64,000 bases of DNA from JBBQWZ01 sp038210135 (GTDB lineage Bacteria > Acidobacteriota > Terriglobia > Bryobacterales > Bryobacteraceae), in NCBI GenBank assembly GCA_038210135.1, contig JBBQWZ010000004.1, positions 62,001 through 126,000 on the forward strand. Direction: 5' to 3'. Shown here one piece after another: positions 8,548 through 17,717 of this stretch. Position numbers and translations under genes: made by a program. Under the pieces are notes generated by a model, which saw only the letters and a list, made by a program, of their open reading frames with translations, was not told where the DNA came from and did no database searches. Position 1 is the first letter of the stretch. Every line of letters begins with the position of its first letter.

Positions 8548-9552
8548 TTAACGGCCGACGACGACGATCTGAAAGCTGTCGGCTACGGGTTGCGGGCGGC
8601 CCTTCTTGCCGTCTTTGCCTTCGACTGCCGGACCGTATTCCGCGGCGGGGAGATAGAGCTTATGCGCTTTCTGATCCGCCACGATGGTACGCGCTCCGCG
8701 CATGGTCGTGATGGTGGCCAAGGCATCGAACTTACCAGCGGACGATTCGCCGACCATGGTGATGGTGCCATCGCCACCGTTCGCGCTGAAAGCGTATCCG
8801 TCGTCGAAGGCGACTCCGTCGGTGCCGGGTCCGATGGCGGGGGAGGCGAGAACTTTTCCGGAAGCGGAGTCCGAAATCACCATCATTTTATTACCGCAAA
8901 CGGAGTACAGCCGGTTCTTCGGATCGATGGCCAAGCCGCTGGGTCCGTCGCAGGGGGCGATGGAGTAGCGGCGGGAGACCACGCTGTTCTTGGCATCCAC
9001 TTCGACGACTTCGTTCTTGTCCTCGATGTTCACGAAGACATGACCTTTCGTGTCGATCTGGGCGAATTCGGGCTTGCCGCCCATTGGCAGCGAGGCTGTG
9101 ATGACGTTTCCAGTCTTGGCGTCGAAGATCGTCGCGTCGTTGCTACGGCCGTTAAAGGTGATTACGCGCTTCGAGACCGGTTCGTAGATGATCGCGTCGG
9201 GGTTCTGCCCGGTCTTTACTTTGGTGATGACTTTGAGCGTCTTGATATCGAAAACGGTTACGTCATTGTCGGTGCCGTCGCTGGTGTAGCCGCGGCCGAG
9301 GTCGTTGGCGACCGCGATGCCGTGCACGCCTTTCGTATCCGGAATCACGCCGATCAGCTTGTCGGTAGTGGTGTCAATGACTTCGGTTTGCGTGCCGTGC
9401 GAAACGTAGAGGCGGTGATTCGCGCTGTCCACGTAGGCGTAATCCCAGCGAACTCCGCCTCCGATTTTGATCTTAGTGACGACCTTGTAGACCGGCGGGG
9501 CGGCGAATGTGGTGGCGGCTGCCGCAACAAGCAAGAGAGCTAATTTTTTCAC
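8548..9552 (-). CDS. Secreted YVTN/YncE-like beta-propeller protein
   Basis: A 334-residue protein starting at GTG 9552 with AAGGA about 7 nt upstream. The first 18 or so residues form a signal peptide (Met-Lys-Lys-Leu, then Ala/Leu-rich, ending Thr-Phe-Ala-Ala). The rest is a propeller of repeats of about 40 residues with the pattern Val-x-Val-x-Asp-x-x-Thr-x-Lys-Val-Ile, for example Val-Thr-Val-Phe-Asp-Ile-Lys-Thr-Leu and Ala-Thr-Ile-Phe-Asp-Ala-Lys-Thr-Gly. Such YncE-type proteins are periplasmic or extracellular binding propellers without a known enzymatic role. It lies 60 bp downstream of the histidine kinase gene on the same strand and may be read from the same transcript. Confidence 0.85.
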   Translation of the reverse strand: MKKLALLLVAAAATTFAAPPVYKVVTKIKIGGGVRWDYAYVDSANHRLYVSHGTQTEVIDTTTDKLIGVIPDTKGVHGIAVANDLGRGYTSDGTDNDVTVFDIKTLKVITKVKTGQNPDAIIYEPVSKRVITFNGRSNDATIFDAKTGNVITASLPMGGKPEFAQIDTKGHVFVNIEDKNEVVEVDAKNSVVSRRYSIAPCDGPSGLAIDPKNRLYSVCGNKMMVISDSASGKVLASPAIGPGTDGVAFDDGYAFSANGGDGTITMVGESSAGKFDALATITTMRGARTIVADQKAHKLYLPAAEYGPAVEGKDGKKGRPQPVADSFQIVVVGR

Positions 9553-9612
9553 GAGAGATTCCTTTGCCCTAACATGGTACGGCCCAAAGCTGTAGATTGC
9601 CTGAAGAAGCGT

Positions 9613-10977
9613 TTACGAAACAGCCGCCGCCGCGGAGTCTCGCGCGTCCGACGCGGCATGGGAGGCAACGAACTCGACCCTAAATTCTGTCGACGCGCCC
9701 TCCGTGCTGGACACCTCGAGTTTCGCGCCGTGCGCTCGCGCGATGCTCGAGGCTAAGGCCAGGCCCAGCCCATGCCCTCCGCCCGCGCGAGCCGGATCTC
9801 CGCGGTAGAAGCGTTCAAAAATGCGAGGAAGATCCGCCGGCGGAATGCCAACACCAAAATCCTTGACGCTGACAGAAACGGTTGCATCGCTGTGCTGAAT
9901 CGACAGAACGACCTTGCCATGCTCGCCAGAAAATTTGAGAGCGTTGTCGAGCAGCACGATAAAAAGGCGATGAAGCGCGGCCCGGTTCCCGATGGTCCAG
10001 GCGGGATCGCCGGGCGCCGGCGGCGTAACCTGAATCTGACGCAGATCCGCGAGAGGCTGCGTTTCGGCGATGACCTCGCGAACCAGGGCGCGGACATCGA
10101 CGGCGCCGCGGGGCATGTCCACCGCGCCGGTCTCGTTGCGCGCCAGGGTAAGTAAATCTTCGACAAGATGGGTCATCCGGGTCACTTCGCCGGCGACATC
10201 GGAAAGCGCCTGGCGATATTCAGGAGCCTCGCGTGGCCGGCGAAGGGCCAATTCGACGGTGGTCTGCATCACGGCGAGGGGCGTTCGGAATTCGTGGGAA
10301 GCGTCGGCTACAAATTGCGAGAGAGTCGTCACGGCCGTCTCCAAGCGGGCCAACATCGTATTCAACGTTTCGGCGAGCCGGGCGAGTTCATCGCCGGTGT
10401 CGGCGACCGGCAGCCGTTTGGATAGATCCTCGATGCTGAGCGAGCGGGCGGCGTCCGTCAAGGCGCTGACCGGCCGGAGTGCGCGACCGCTGAGCAAGGC
10501 TCCGCCGGCGGAGGATAGGACGATGACGATAGGGATGAAGCCAAGCAAGAGCTTGCCCAACAGCGTGAGTGTGCGGTCCATCTCGGCGGTCGAGATGCGC
10601 ACTTCGAGTTCGAAGTCCTCGCCGCGGAAGGCAAAATGGCGGCGAAGCGTACGAACCTCCGAGGACTCCCGCTTCGCTTGGGGAGGATAGTGGAAGGCAA
10701 ACCCTTTGGAGCCCATGATCTCGACGGTGCTACTTGGCGCGAAGGCCTGCGAGAATTCCTCCAGCTCATCGTGCAATTGGGCGGGGTTGGTCTTAGCTAC
10801 TTCTTCCTTAAAATATGCCTCGACGCGGTTCGCGCGACCCTCCAGCTCCCGATCGATTTCCCCTTGCAACTGGTGAGAAAGCGTCACCCAAATCAAGGCT
10901 CCAAACAGCCCGAGACCGGCGGTGAGAATCAACGCATAGGAAACCGTGAGGCGGAAGCGAATGGAGCGGCGGTTCAT
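9613..10977 (-). CDS. Sensor histidine kinase (OmpR-partner type, HAMP)
   Basis: The protein has 454 residues from the ATG at 10977, which overlaps the response-regulator stop by 4 bp (ATGA); the frame extends upstream, but that part is only the overlapped regulator. Order of domains: TM1 (about residues 10-32), a periplasmic sensor of about 130 residues, TM2 (near 160-185), HAMP, HisKA with Ser-His-Glu-Phe-Arg-Thr-Pro-Leu (phospho-acceptor His228), and HATPase with Asp-Asn-Ala-Leu-Lys-Phe-Ser-Gly, Asp-Phe-Gly-Val-Gly-Ile and Gly-Leu-Gly-Leu-Ala. It forms a two-component system with the preceding gene. By position it probably controls the divergent RND efflux operon, as CusS/CzcS-type kinases do; the ligand is unknown. 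Confidence 0.93.
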   Translation of the reverse strand: MNRRSIRFRLTVSYALILTAGLGLFGALIWVTLSHQLQGEIDRELEGRANRVEAYFKEEVAKTNPAQLHDELEEFSQAFAPSSTVEIMGSKGFAFHYPPQAKRESSEVRTLRRHFAFRGEDFELEVRISTAEMDRTLTLLGKLLLGFIPIVIVLSSAGGALLSGRALRPVSALTDAARSLSIEDLSKRLPVADTGDELARLAETLNTMLARLETAVTTLSQFVADASHEFRTPLAVMQTTVELALRRPREAPEYRQALSDVAGEVTRMTHLVEDLLTLARNETGAVDMPRGAVDVRALVREVIAETQPLADLRQIQVTPPAPGDPAWTIGNRAALHRLFIVLLDNALKFSGEHGKVVLSIQHSDATVSVSVKDFGVGIPPADLPRIFERFYRGDPARAGGGHGLGLALASSIARAHGAKLEVSSTEGASTEFRVEFVASHAASDARDSAAAAVS

Positions 10978-11645
10978 GCTCCGTCCCTCATGACGTAGCC
11001 GACGCCCCGCACGGTGTGGATGAGCTTGGGCTCCTGCTGGTCCACCTTCAGACGAAGGTGCCGGATGAAAACTTCGAGCGTATTCTCCGAGATGCTGCTG
11101 TCCACGTCCCATACCGATTCGAAGATGACGTCGCGTGTAACAGTGCGGCCCTTGTTCCGCATGAGCAGCTCCAGCAGGCGGTACTCGCGGCGAGTCAGGT
11201 TCAATGCCCGGCCCGCCCTGGTTACGCTGTAGGCGGCCGGATCCATGCGCAGGTCGGCTACTTCAAGGATGGTGGGCTGGGCGATCTTGCCGCGCCTGCT
11301 GACTGCGCGCAGGCGCGCTAGAAGGACATCGATCTCGAACGGCTTGGTGAGGTAATCGTCCGCCCCGGAATCGAGGCCGCGGATGATGTCCTGGGCGGCA
11401 TCGCGCGCGGTCAGCATCAGGATGGGTGTCTGATTCTTTGACTCCCGCAGACGGCGCGCTACGGAGAAGCCGTCTATGCCGGGCAGCATGACGTCGAGCA
11501 GGATTACGTCGAAGCCGAATCCCAATCCGAGTTCCAGCGCCTCTTTGCCGCTCGACGCCAAGACCACGTTATGACCCTCTTCGATCAGCGTTCGCTTGAG
11601 GAGGTCGGCCATTCGAATCTCGTCCTCGGCGACCAGCACGCGCAT
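10974..11645 (-). CDS. OmpR/PhoB-family response regulator
   Basis: A 223-residue regulator. The receiver domain (1-120) has the acidic pair Glu-Asp-Glu at residues 7-9, phospho-acceptor Asp51 in Leu-Leu-Asp-Val-Met-Leu-Pro-Gly, Thr in Leu-Thr-Ala-Arg-Asp, and Lys in Leu-Thr-Lys-Pro-Phe. The winged-helix DNA-binding domain (about 128-222) ends with the typical Val-Arg-Gly-Val-Gly-Tyr-Val-Met. It overlaps the kinase gene by 4 bp and is divergent from the TolC-like gene, with 109 bp between the starts. Tandem 10-11-bp direct repeats in that gap (11659-11690) are a candidate binding site for it. Confidence 0.95.
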   Translation of the reverse strand: MRVLVAEDEIRMADLLKRTLIEEGHNVVLASSGKEALELGLGFGFDVILLDVMLPGIDGFSVARRLRESKNQTPILMLTARDAAQDIIRGLDSGADDYLTKPFEIDVLLARLRAVSRRGKIAQPTILEVADLRMDPAAYSVTRAGRALNLTRREYRLLELLMRNKGRTVTRDVIFESVWDVDSSISENTLEVFIRHLRLKVDQQEPKLIHTVRGVGYVMRDGA

Positions 11646-11658
11646 TTACCGTGATAGT

Positions 11659-11690
11659 ACCAAAAGCCATCAAAAAGCGACCAAAAACCG
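11659..11690 (+). promoter_or_regulatory. Three tandem A-rich direct repeats, candidate response-regulator site
   Basis: ACCAAAAGCC (11659), ATCAAAAAGCG (11669) and ACCAAAAACCG (11680) follow each other with periods of 10 and 11 bp, in the short gap between the regulator gene and the efflux operon. OmpR/PhoB-type regulators bind direct repeats at about one helical turn. The match of spacing and position is the evidence; binding is inferred. Confidence 0.45.
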
Positions 11691-11754
11691 TCTTCAGGGA
11701 ATCTTAAGGTTAGAGTGGATAACTAAAGAAGGAGATTTTCGAGAGGATGCGGAC

Positions 11755-13107
11755 ATGATCGCCCGGCTGACCATACTGTTTGCAGGTGTATTCGGACTCA
11801 GATGCGTCGCGTTCGCTCAGGCTCCGCCGACGGCGGCCCCTCCGTCGGTCGCTTCGCCCGGGACGATCGCTTTGAAAGACGCGTTAGCGCGTGCCCGGCA
11901 GTACGGAGGCCAATACCAAGCCGCGAATTTGGCGCTATTGCAAGCGAAGGAAGACACGAAACAGGCGAAGGCTGCCCGGCTGCCGAACGTGAATGCGTTC
12001 AATCAGTTCATCTACACCGAGGGCAACGGCACCTCTTCCGGCGTCTTCGTGGCCAATGACGGCGTGCATATTTACAACGAACAAGCGGTGGTTCACGAGG
12101 ACCTCGGGATGTTCCTGCGACATGGTGAGGTCAGTCGAGCGCAGGCGGCTGAAGCGGTAGCGCGGGCCAAGACGGAGATCGCGATCCGCGGTGTGAATGC
12201 CACGGTGATTCAGAATTACTACGCGATTCTCACCGCGCAATACCGGCTTGCCAATCTCGAACGCAGCGTCCGCGAAGCGGAGCGTTTCGTGGACATCACC
12301 ACCAAACAAGAAAAAGGCGGCGAAGTCGCGCACGCCGACGTCCTTAAGGGGCAGATCGATTTACGCCAGCGGCAGCGCGATCGCAAGGAAGCGCAACTGG
12401 CTTTCGTGAAAGCGAAGATCGCGCTCGGCGTGATTATTTTTCCGAATTATTCGACTGACTACCTCGTCGAAGATGATTTACAGCAGCCGTTTCTGCTGCC
12501 GCCCGCCGATGAGAATCGAAGCGCGGCTCTCAATTCGAGCCCGGATATTAAATCCGCGCGGGCTGGCATTCAACAAGCCGGCTTCGACGTCAGCGTCGCC
12601 CGATATGGATTTCTACCGACGTTCGCGTTGGATTTCTTTTACGGCATCAACGCCAACCAATTCGCGGCGCGCACCCACTATCCAACGGAAAATGGGATCG
12701 AACAGCCATACCGCCAGAACCTTGGTTATGCCGCGCAGGCCACGCTGACCATTCCAGTTTGGAATTGGGGCGCAACCCGGAGCAAGGTGAAGCAGGCGGA
12801 ATACCGGCGTCAGCAGGCCGAACTCGATCTGACTCTTGCGCAGCGGACGCTGCAGGGAAACGTCGCGACCGCCGAAGCCGAGGCGCGCCTGGCGCAGGAA
12901 CAGTTGACATCGCTGAAAGAATCTTCGGAAATGGCCACCGAAAGCCTTCGATTGATTGTCTTGCGTTACCAGGCGGGAGAATCGACCGCTCTTGAAGTGG
13001 TGGACGCGCAGAACACGTTAACACTCGCGCGAAACGCCTACGCGGATGGACTGATTCGTTATCGAGTGGCTTTGGCAAACCTCCAAACGCTCACGGGGAG
13101 CTTGTAA
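11755..13107 (+). CDS. TolC-family outer-membrane efflux protein
   Basis: 450 residues from the ATG at 11755, preceded by GAGAGGA at 6-8 nt spacing. An N-terminal signal peptide ends near Val-Ala-Phe-Ala-Gln-Ala. The frame extends upstream, but that part overlaps the divergent regulator and has no secretion signal. Long alpha-helical segments contain the OEP-family patterns Ala-Asn-Leu-Ala-Leu-Leu-Gln-Ala-Lys-Glu-Asp, Leu-Ala-Asn-Leu-Glu-Arg-Ser-Val-Arg-Glu-Ala and Leu-Arg-Tyr-Gln-Ala-Gly-Glu. This is the usual two-fold repeated TolC organisation. It is the first gene of a three-gene tripartite efflux operon (3-bp gap to the adaptor). Confidence 0.92.
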   Translation: MIARLTILFAGVFGLRCVAFAQAPPTAAPPSVASPGTIALKDALARARQYGGQYQAANLALLQAKEDTKQAKAARLPNVNAFNQFIYTEGNGTSSGVFVANDGVHIYNEQAVVHEDLGMFLRHGEVSRAQAAEAVARAKTEIAIRGVNATVIQNYYAILTAQYRLANLERSVREAERFVDITTKQEKGGEVAHADVLKGQIDLRQRQRDRKEAQLAFVKAKIALGVIIFPNYSTDYLVEDDLQQPFLLPPADENRSAALNSSPDIKSARAGIQQAGFDVSVARYGFLPTFALDFFYGINANQFAARTHYPTENGIEQPYRQNLGYAAQATLTIPVWNWGATRSKVKQAEYRRQQAELDLTLAQRTLQGNVATAEAEARLAQEQLTSLKESSEMATESLRLIVLRYQAGESTALEVVDAQNTLTLARNAYADGLIRYRVALANLQTLTGSL

Positions 13108-13110
13108 ATC

Positions 13111-14481
13111 ATGGCTGGCGACAGATTCAGAGTGGGTTTCCGCATTCGCGGTACCGTTGTCGCGATTGCGCTTTTTCTGCTGGCGGGCTGCGGCAAAGAT
13201 AACGACGACAAGGAGAAGGAGAAGGCCGGCGAGCCAGTTGTCAACGTCCTGGTCGAAACCGCCAACAAGGGCGCGATCGATCATATGGTGATCGCGGACG
13301 CAGTGCTGTATCCGATCAATCAGGCGAATATCACGACCAAGATCACAGCGCCGGTCAAGCGGGTTCTCGTCAACAGGGGCGACCATGTGCGCGCGGGTCA
13401 GGTGTTGCTGGAACTTGAGAGCGGAGACATTTCCTCGAGCGCGCGCGAAGCGCAACACCAATTCGAGCAGGCGCAAGCCGCCTACGAAACGGTAAAGGGC
13501 GCTACCGCGCCGGAAGATCGCGGCAAGGCGCAATCCGATTTTCAGGTTGCCGAACAAACGGTGCAGGCCGCGCAGAAACTGTATGACAACCGCGTGGCGC
13601 TCCAGAAGGAAGGGGCGCTCGCGCAGAAACTGGTGGACGACGCCAAGGTCGCATTAGCCCAGGCGCAGGGTCAGTTGACCGTTGCGCAGCGGCATCTGGA
13701 AGCGGTCCGGACGGTGAGTAATCGTGAATCGATCGTAAGCGCGCAGGCACAGATGAATGCCGCCAAAGCCCATTACGACAGCGCCCTGGTGCAAGTGTCG
13801 TATGCCCAGGTCCGCAGTCCGCTCAGCGGCATCGTGTCCGATCGCCCGGTGCTGGCGGGGGAGGTTCCGGCCAGTGGGAGTCCCATTATTTCGGTGGTCG
13901 ATATCTCGCAGGTGGTGGCTCGCGCCAACATTCCGGTGAAAGACGCCTCGGCCATCCAAGCCGGCCGGCCCGCGCGGATCACGGGTCCGGATGGCGACAT
14001 CCCGGCAAAGGTAACCGTGGTGAGTCCGACTGTCGATCCGAACACGACGACGGTGGAGGTTTGGGTTCAGGCCGCCAATCCGGGCGAGAAACTGAAGCCC
14101 GGCGGAACGGTCCGGGTGGCGATCATTGCCGAAACCATCCAGGACACCATCATAGTTCCGGCTACGGCGCTACTGAATTCGGATGACGGAACGCCCAAAG
14201 TGATGATCGTCACGCCCGACAACAAAGCGCGCGAGCGCCGGGTTTCGGTCGGGGTCCGGCAAGGAAAGCGGGTGCAGATCCTCAGCGGTCTCCAGGAAGG
14301 CGACAAGGTCGTGGTGTCCGGCGGCCTGGGTCTCGAGGACAAAGCCAAAGTCGCGATCCAGCAGCCCAAGGCGGAAGACGAAGACGAGGACAAGAACAGC
14401 GACGACGAAGCGAAACCGGACGCGAAGAAACCGGATGGGGCGAAGCCCAACGCCGCGAAGAAGGATGACAAGGGCAAATGA
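13111..14481 (+). CDS. RND efflux periplasmic adaptor (MFP), lipoprotein
   Basis: 456 residues. The N-terminus has a lipobox, Leu-Leu-Ala-Gly-Cys-Gly (Cys near residue 29), so it is probably lipid-anchored in the inner membrane. It then shows the membrane-fusion-protein order: a barrel-sandwich half (Ile-Thr-Ala-Pro-Val-Lys-Arg-Val-Leu-Val-Asn-Arg-Gly-Asp), a long coiled-coil hairpin (about 100-220), the second lipoyl half (Val-Arg-Ser-Pro-Leu-Ser-Gly), and beta-barrel and membrane-proximal domains. The C-terminal 45 or so residues are a highly charged Lys/Asp/Glu tail, which is unusual and could bind cations. It is coupled to the RND gene by a 4-bp ATGA overlap. Confidence 0.93.
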   Translation: MAGDRFRVGFRIRGTVVAIALFLLAGCGKDNDDKEKEKAGEPVVNVLVETANKGAIDHMVIADAVLYPINQANITTKITAPVKRVLVNRGDHVRAGQVLLELESGDISSSAREAQHQFEQAQAAYETVKGATAPEDRGKAQSDFQVAEQTVQAAQKLYDNRVALQKEGALAQKLVDDAKVALAQAQGQLTVAQRHLEAVRTVSNRESIVSAQAQMNAAKAHYDSALVQVSYAQVRSPLSGIVSDRPVLAGEVPASGSPIISVVDISQVVARANIPVKDASAIQAGRPARITGPDGDIPAKVTVVSPTVDPNTTTVEVWVQAANPGEKLKPGGTVRVAIIAETIQDTIIVPATALLNSDDGTPKVMIVTPDNKARERRVSVGVRQGKRVQILSGLQEGDKVVVSGGLGLEDKAKVAIQQPKAEDEDEDKNSDDEAKPDAKKPDGAKPNAAKKDDKGK

Positions 14482-17400
14482 GCGAACGGCCCGAAGTTCA
14501 CGAGCCCTCTTCTTCGGTTCCTGCCGACGCGTCTGAGCATTGGACGACCCGATTCGCGCAGCCGATTATTTTCGTCATCCTGACGATGATCGGCGTAGGC
14601 GCTTATGTTGCCTACACGATCCCGGTGGCGGTGTTTCCGAATACGGATTTCCCGCGAATCGTCGTCGGTATCGATAACGGCGTTTCGCCGATCAACCAGA
14701 TGCAGGTTGCGATCACGCGGCCGATCGAAGAAGCGATGAACAGCGTGCCGGGTCTGGACCATGTGCGGTCGACCACCAGTCGCGGATCCGCCGAGGTCAA
14801 TTTATTTTTCAACTGGAACCTCAATATGTTCCAGACTCTGCAGTACGTGAATGCGGCTCTGGCACGCGTGCAGCAGTCGTTGCCCGCCACGGCGAAATTG
14901 ACCGCGAATCGGCTGACGTTCGCGGCGTTTCCCATTCTAGGTTTCAGCCTGACGTCCGACAGCATGTCGCAGACGCAGCTTTGGGAGCTGGCGAATTACG
15001 AGATTAAGCCACGCCTCAATCGAGTCAATGGCGTTTCGATGATCGTGGTGCAGGGCGGCAAGGTACCGGAATTCCAGATCGAACCGGACCCGGCAAAGCT
15101 CCTGCAGGCGCAGGTGAGCGTTCCGGCGATTCTCGACGCCGTGGCCAAGTTCAACCTGATCGATTCCCCCGGATTGATCGAGAACAACCACGAGCTGTCG
15201 CTGGCGTTGGTCACGGGGCAAGCCGCGGATGCGAGCGAGATTGCCAATATCGTGGTCCGCACGACGCCGGGCGGCGTTCCGGTCCGGATCGGTGACATCG
15301 CGGTGGTCAAGCCTTCAGTGATGCCCCAATACACGATGGTCACGGCGGATGGCAAGCCGGCAGTATTGCTGAATTTGTTCCGCCAGCCGGAAAGCAACAC
15401 GGTCGCGGTCGCCGATGCGGCCGAAGCGGAATTGGCGGCGATTCAAAAAACGCTTCCATCCGGCGTCAAAGTCCAGACGTTCTATGACCAGAGCGTGATT
15501 GTCCGCGACTCGATTTCGAGCGTCCGGGACGCGATCCTCATCGGACTGGTTCTAGCCGTCATCATCGTGGTTCTGTTCCTTCGCGACTGGCGTAGCTCAC
15601 TGGTCGCGGCGCTGGTGATTCCGGCCACGATTTCGATCACTTTGATCCTGATGCGCTTGCTGGGCGAGAGCTTCAACCTAATGACGCTCGGTGGACTGGC
15701 GGCCGCGGTCGGACTGGTGATCGACGACGCGATCGTGGTTGTCGAGAACATCGTGCTTCATCGTGACGCGGGAGAATCGCGGTCGGAAGCGATTCGCAAG
15801 GCGCTCAAGGAAATTTCCGTCCCGCTGATCGGATCGACCATTACGCCGATTGTGGTTTTCATTCCGCTGATCTCGATTACAGGCGTCACGGGAACCTTTT
15901 TCCGCGCGCTGGCGCTGACGGTCGGCTCCGCGCTGCTCACTTCGCTCGCGTTGGCGGTGACATGGACGCCCACGTTAAGCCAATATTTCCTGCGCCGCCG
16001 GGAGTCGGATTCCGAGCCCGTTGCAACCCACCAGGAAGTTGCGACCACCGGCGTGATGGGTGCCGTAACGCGCGCGTATGAGCGAACGCTGAAGCTCGTG
16101 GTCGCCCGCCCGATCGTGCTCGCGCTCGGATCGATGATCTTGATCGCGGGTTCTTATCTCTGCTATCGAAGCCTGGGGACCGATCTTTTGCCGGCCATGG
16201 ATGAGGGCGGCTTTATCGTGGATTACCTGATGCCGGCTGGTTCGTCGCTCGCCGATACGAATAAGGTGCTGCTGGGCGTCGAGCAGATTCTCGCTAAGAC
16301 CCCAGAGGTCGAGCGTACGTCACGCCGCACGGGCCTGCAGTTGGGTTTGGCGGCGGTGACCGAAGCGAACAGCGGTGATTTTACCGTTCGACTGAAAACC
16401 AAGCGGAGCCGCGCCGTGGATAAAGTCATCGCCGAAATTCGCGGCAAGATCACTGCGAAGTACCCGCAGCTGGATGTCGAATTCATCCAGATTTTGCAAG
16501 ATCAGATTGGCGATCTGACCAGTTCGCCCGAGCCGATTGAGATCAAGCTCTTCGCGGCGGATCCGGCGCTACTCAAGCAATACGCTCCGAAGGTTGCCGA
16601 CAAAATCAAGAAGATCAAAGGCGTGACGGACGTAAAGAATGGCATCGAGAACACCATCAGCGGCTCGTCGATCGTGATGAAAGTGGATCCGATCGTCGCG
16701 GCGCGGTCTGGATTTACGCCGCAGGAGATCGAGCTGGATGCCAGCGCGCTGCTGCAGGGCGAGCCGGCGACTACCCCGCTGATTACCAACGATCGCTCCT
16801 ATACGATCCGCGTCCGGTTTCCGGACAGCTCCCGGCTCACGGTCGATCGGCTTCGCAACGCCATGATCACCAGCAATTCGACCGGCAAAAGTTCCACACT
16901 CGGCGCTCTGGCGGAATTCAAAATCGAGACCGGGCAGACTGAGATCCGGCGCGAGAATCTGCAGCGCTACGTGGCCGTTACCGGGCGATTCGAAGGAATC
17001 AGTCTCGGGCAGGGGATCGATCTGGTGAAAGCCGAAGTCAAGGCAATGGATTTGCCGGCCGAAATTCGCGTGGTGTACGGCGGTACGTACGCCGAACAGC
17101 AGAAATCTTTCCGCGATCTGCTGTTGGTGTTAGGACTGGCCGTAGTGTTGGTGTTTACGGTGTTGCTGTTCGAATTCCGCGAGTTCTCGGCTCCGACAGC
17201 GATCATCTTATCGGCGCTCCTGTCTACCTCGGGCGTCTTTCTCGCGCTGCTGATCACCGGCAAGACATTCAATATCTCGTCGTTCATGGGGCTGATCATG
17301 GTGATCGGAATCGTCGCTAAGAACGGCATTCTGCTTCTCGACGCGGATCAGCGATACCGGCTGGAGGGGTTCTCGCCCGCCGAGGCCATGATCCGCGCGG

Positions 17401-17645
17401 GAGAGCGGCGTCTACGGCCGATTCTGATGACTGCGTTGGCAACCATCGCTGGAATGATTCCGCTGTCCCTCGCGATCGGAGCGGGATCGCAGATGCTACA
17501 GCCGTTGGCGATCGCGGTAATCGGTGGATTGGTCGCTTCGATGGTCATCTCTCTCATCGTGACGCCCGCGGTGCACTACTTCCTGAGTCACAGGAGCGAA
17601 AAGCCTGCCGGCGAACCACTCGATCCGATGGTCAGCGTATCCTAA
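14478..17645 (+). CDS. RND-family efflux permease (AcrB/HAE-like)
   Basis: A 1055-residue protein, the usual RND length, with twelve predicted membrane segments in the two-fold AcrB layout. TM1 is followed by the porter start Thr-Asp-Phe-Pro-Arg-Ile. The proton-relay region of TM4 reads Gly-Leu-Val-Ile-Asp-Asp-Ala-Ile-Val-Val-Val-Glu-Asn, with both acidic residues intact. The second half has Ala-Lys-Asn-Gly-Ile-Leu-Leu-Leu-Asp in place of the TM10 Lys region. The substrate is unknown; heavy-metal RND pumps usually carry different TM4 motifs, so organic solutes are more likely. The partners are the TolC-like and MFP genes immediately upstream, and the divergent two-component system is the probable regulator. 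Confidence 0.94.
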   Translation: MSERPEVHEPSSSVPADASEHWTTRFAQPIIFVILTMIGVGAYVAYTIPVAVFPNTDFPRIVVGIDNGVSPINQMQVAITRPIEEAMNSVPGLDHVRSTTSRGSAEVNLFFNWNLNMFQTLQYVNAALARVQQSLPATAKLTANRLTFAAFPILGFSLTSDSMSQTQLWELANYEIKPRLNRVNGVSMIVVQGGKVPEFQIEPDPAKLLQAQVSVPAILDAVAKFNLIDSPGLIENNHELSLALVTGQAADASEIANIVVRTTPGGVPVRIGDIAVVKPSVMPQYTMVTADGKPAVLLNLFRQPESNTVAVADAAEAELAAIQKTLPSGVKVQTFYDQSVIVRDSISSVRDAILIGLVLAVIIVVLFLRDWRSSLVAALVIPATISITLILMRLLGESFNLMTLGGLAAAVGLVIDDAIVVVENIVLHRDAGESRSEAIRKALKEISVPLIGSTITPIVVFIPLISITGVTGTFFRALALTVGSALLTSLALAVTWTPTLSQYFLRRRESDSEPVATHQEVATTGVMGAVTRAYERTLKLVVARPIVLALGSMILIAGSYLCYRSLGTDLLPAMDEGGFIVDYLMPAGSSLADTNKVLLGVEQILAKTPEVERTSRRTGLQLGLAAVTEANSGDFTVRLKTKRSRAVDKVIAEIRGKITAKYPQLDVEFIQILQDQIGDLTSSPEPIEIKLFAADPALLKQYAPKVADKIKKIKGVTDVKNGIENTISGSSIVMKVDPIVAARSGFTPQEIELDASALLQGEPATTPLITNDRSYTIRVRFPDSSRLTVDRLRNAMITSNSTGKSSTLGALAEFKIETGQTEIRRENLQRYVAVTGRFEGISLGQGIDLVKAEVKAMDLPAEIRVVYGGTYAEQQKSFRDLLLVLGLAVVLVFTVLLFEFREFSAPTAIILSALLSTSGVFLALLITGKTFNISSFMGLIMVIGIVAKNGILLLDADQRYRLEGFSPAEAMIRAGERRLRPILMTALATIAGMIPLSLAIGAGSQMLQPLAIAVIGGLVASMVISLIVTPAVHYFLSHRSEKPAGEPLDPMVSVS

Positions 17646-17717
17646 TTGAAGCGATCTCCCTGCGATGCCGACGAATCGTGCGAAGTCTCTTAAGATACAG
17701 GTAATGGATGTGACGAA

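Noticed and set aside
8287..9543. 418-codon plus-strand frame over the YVTN and GlcG-like genes
   Set aside because: It spans two well-supported minus-strand genes and the gap between them, and encodes no recognisable domain.
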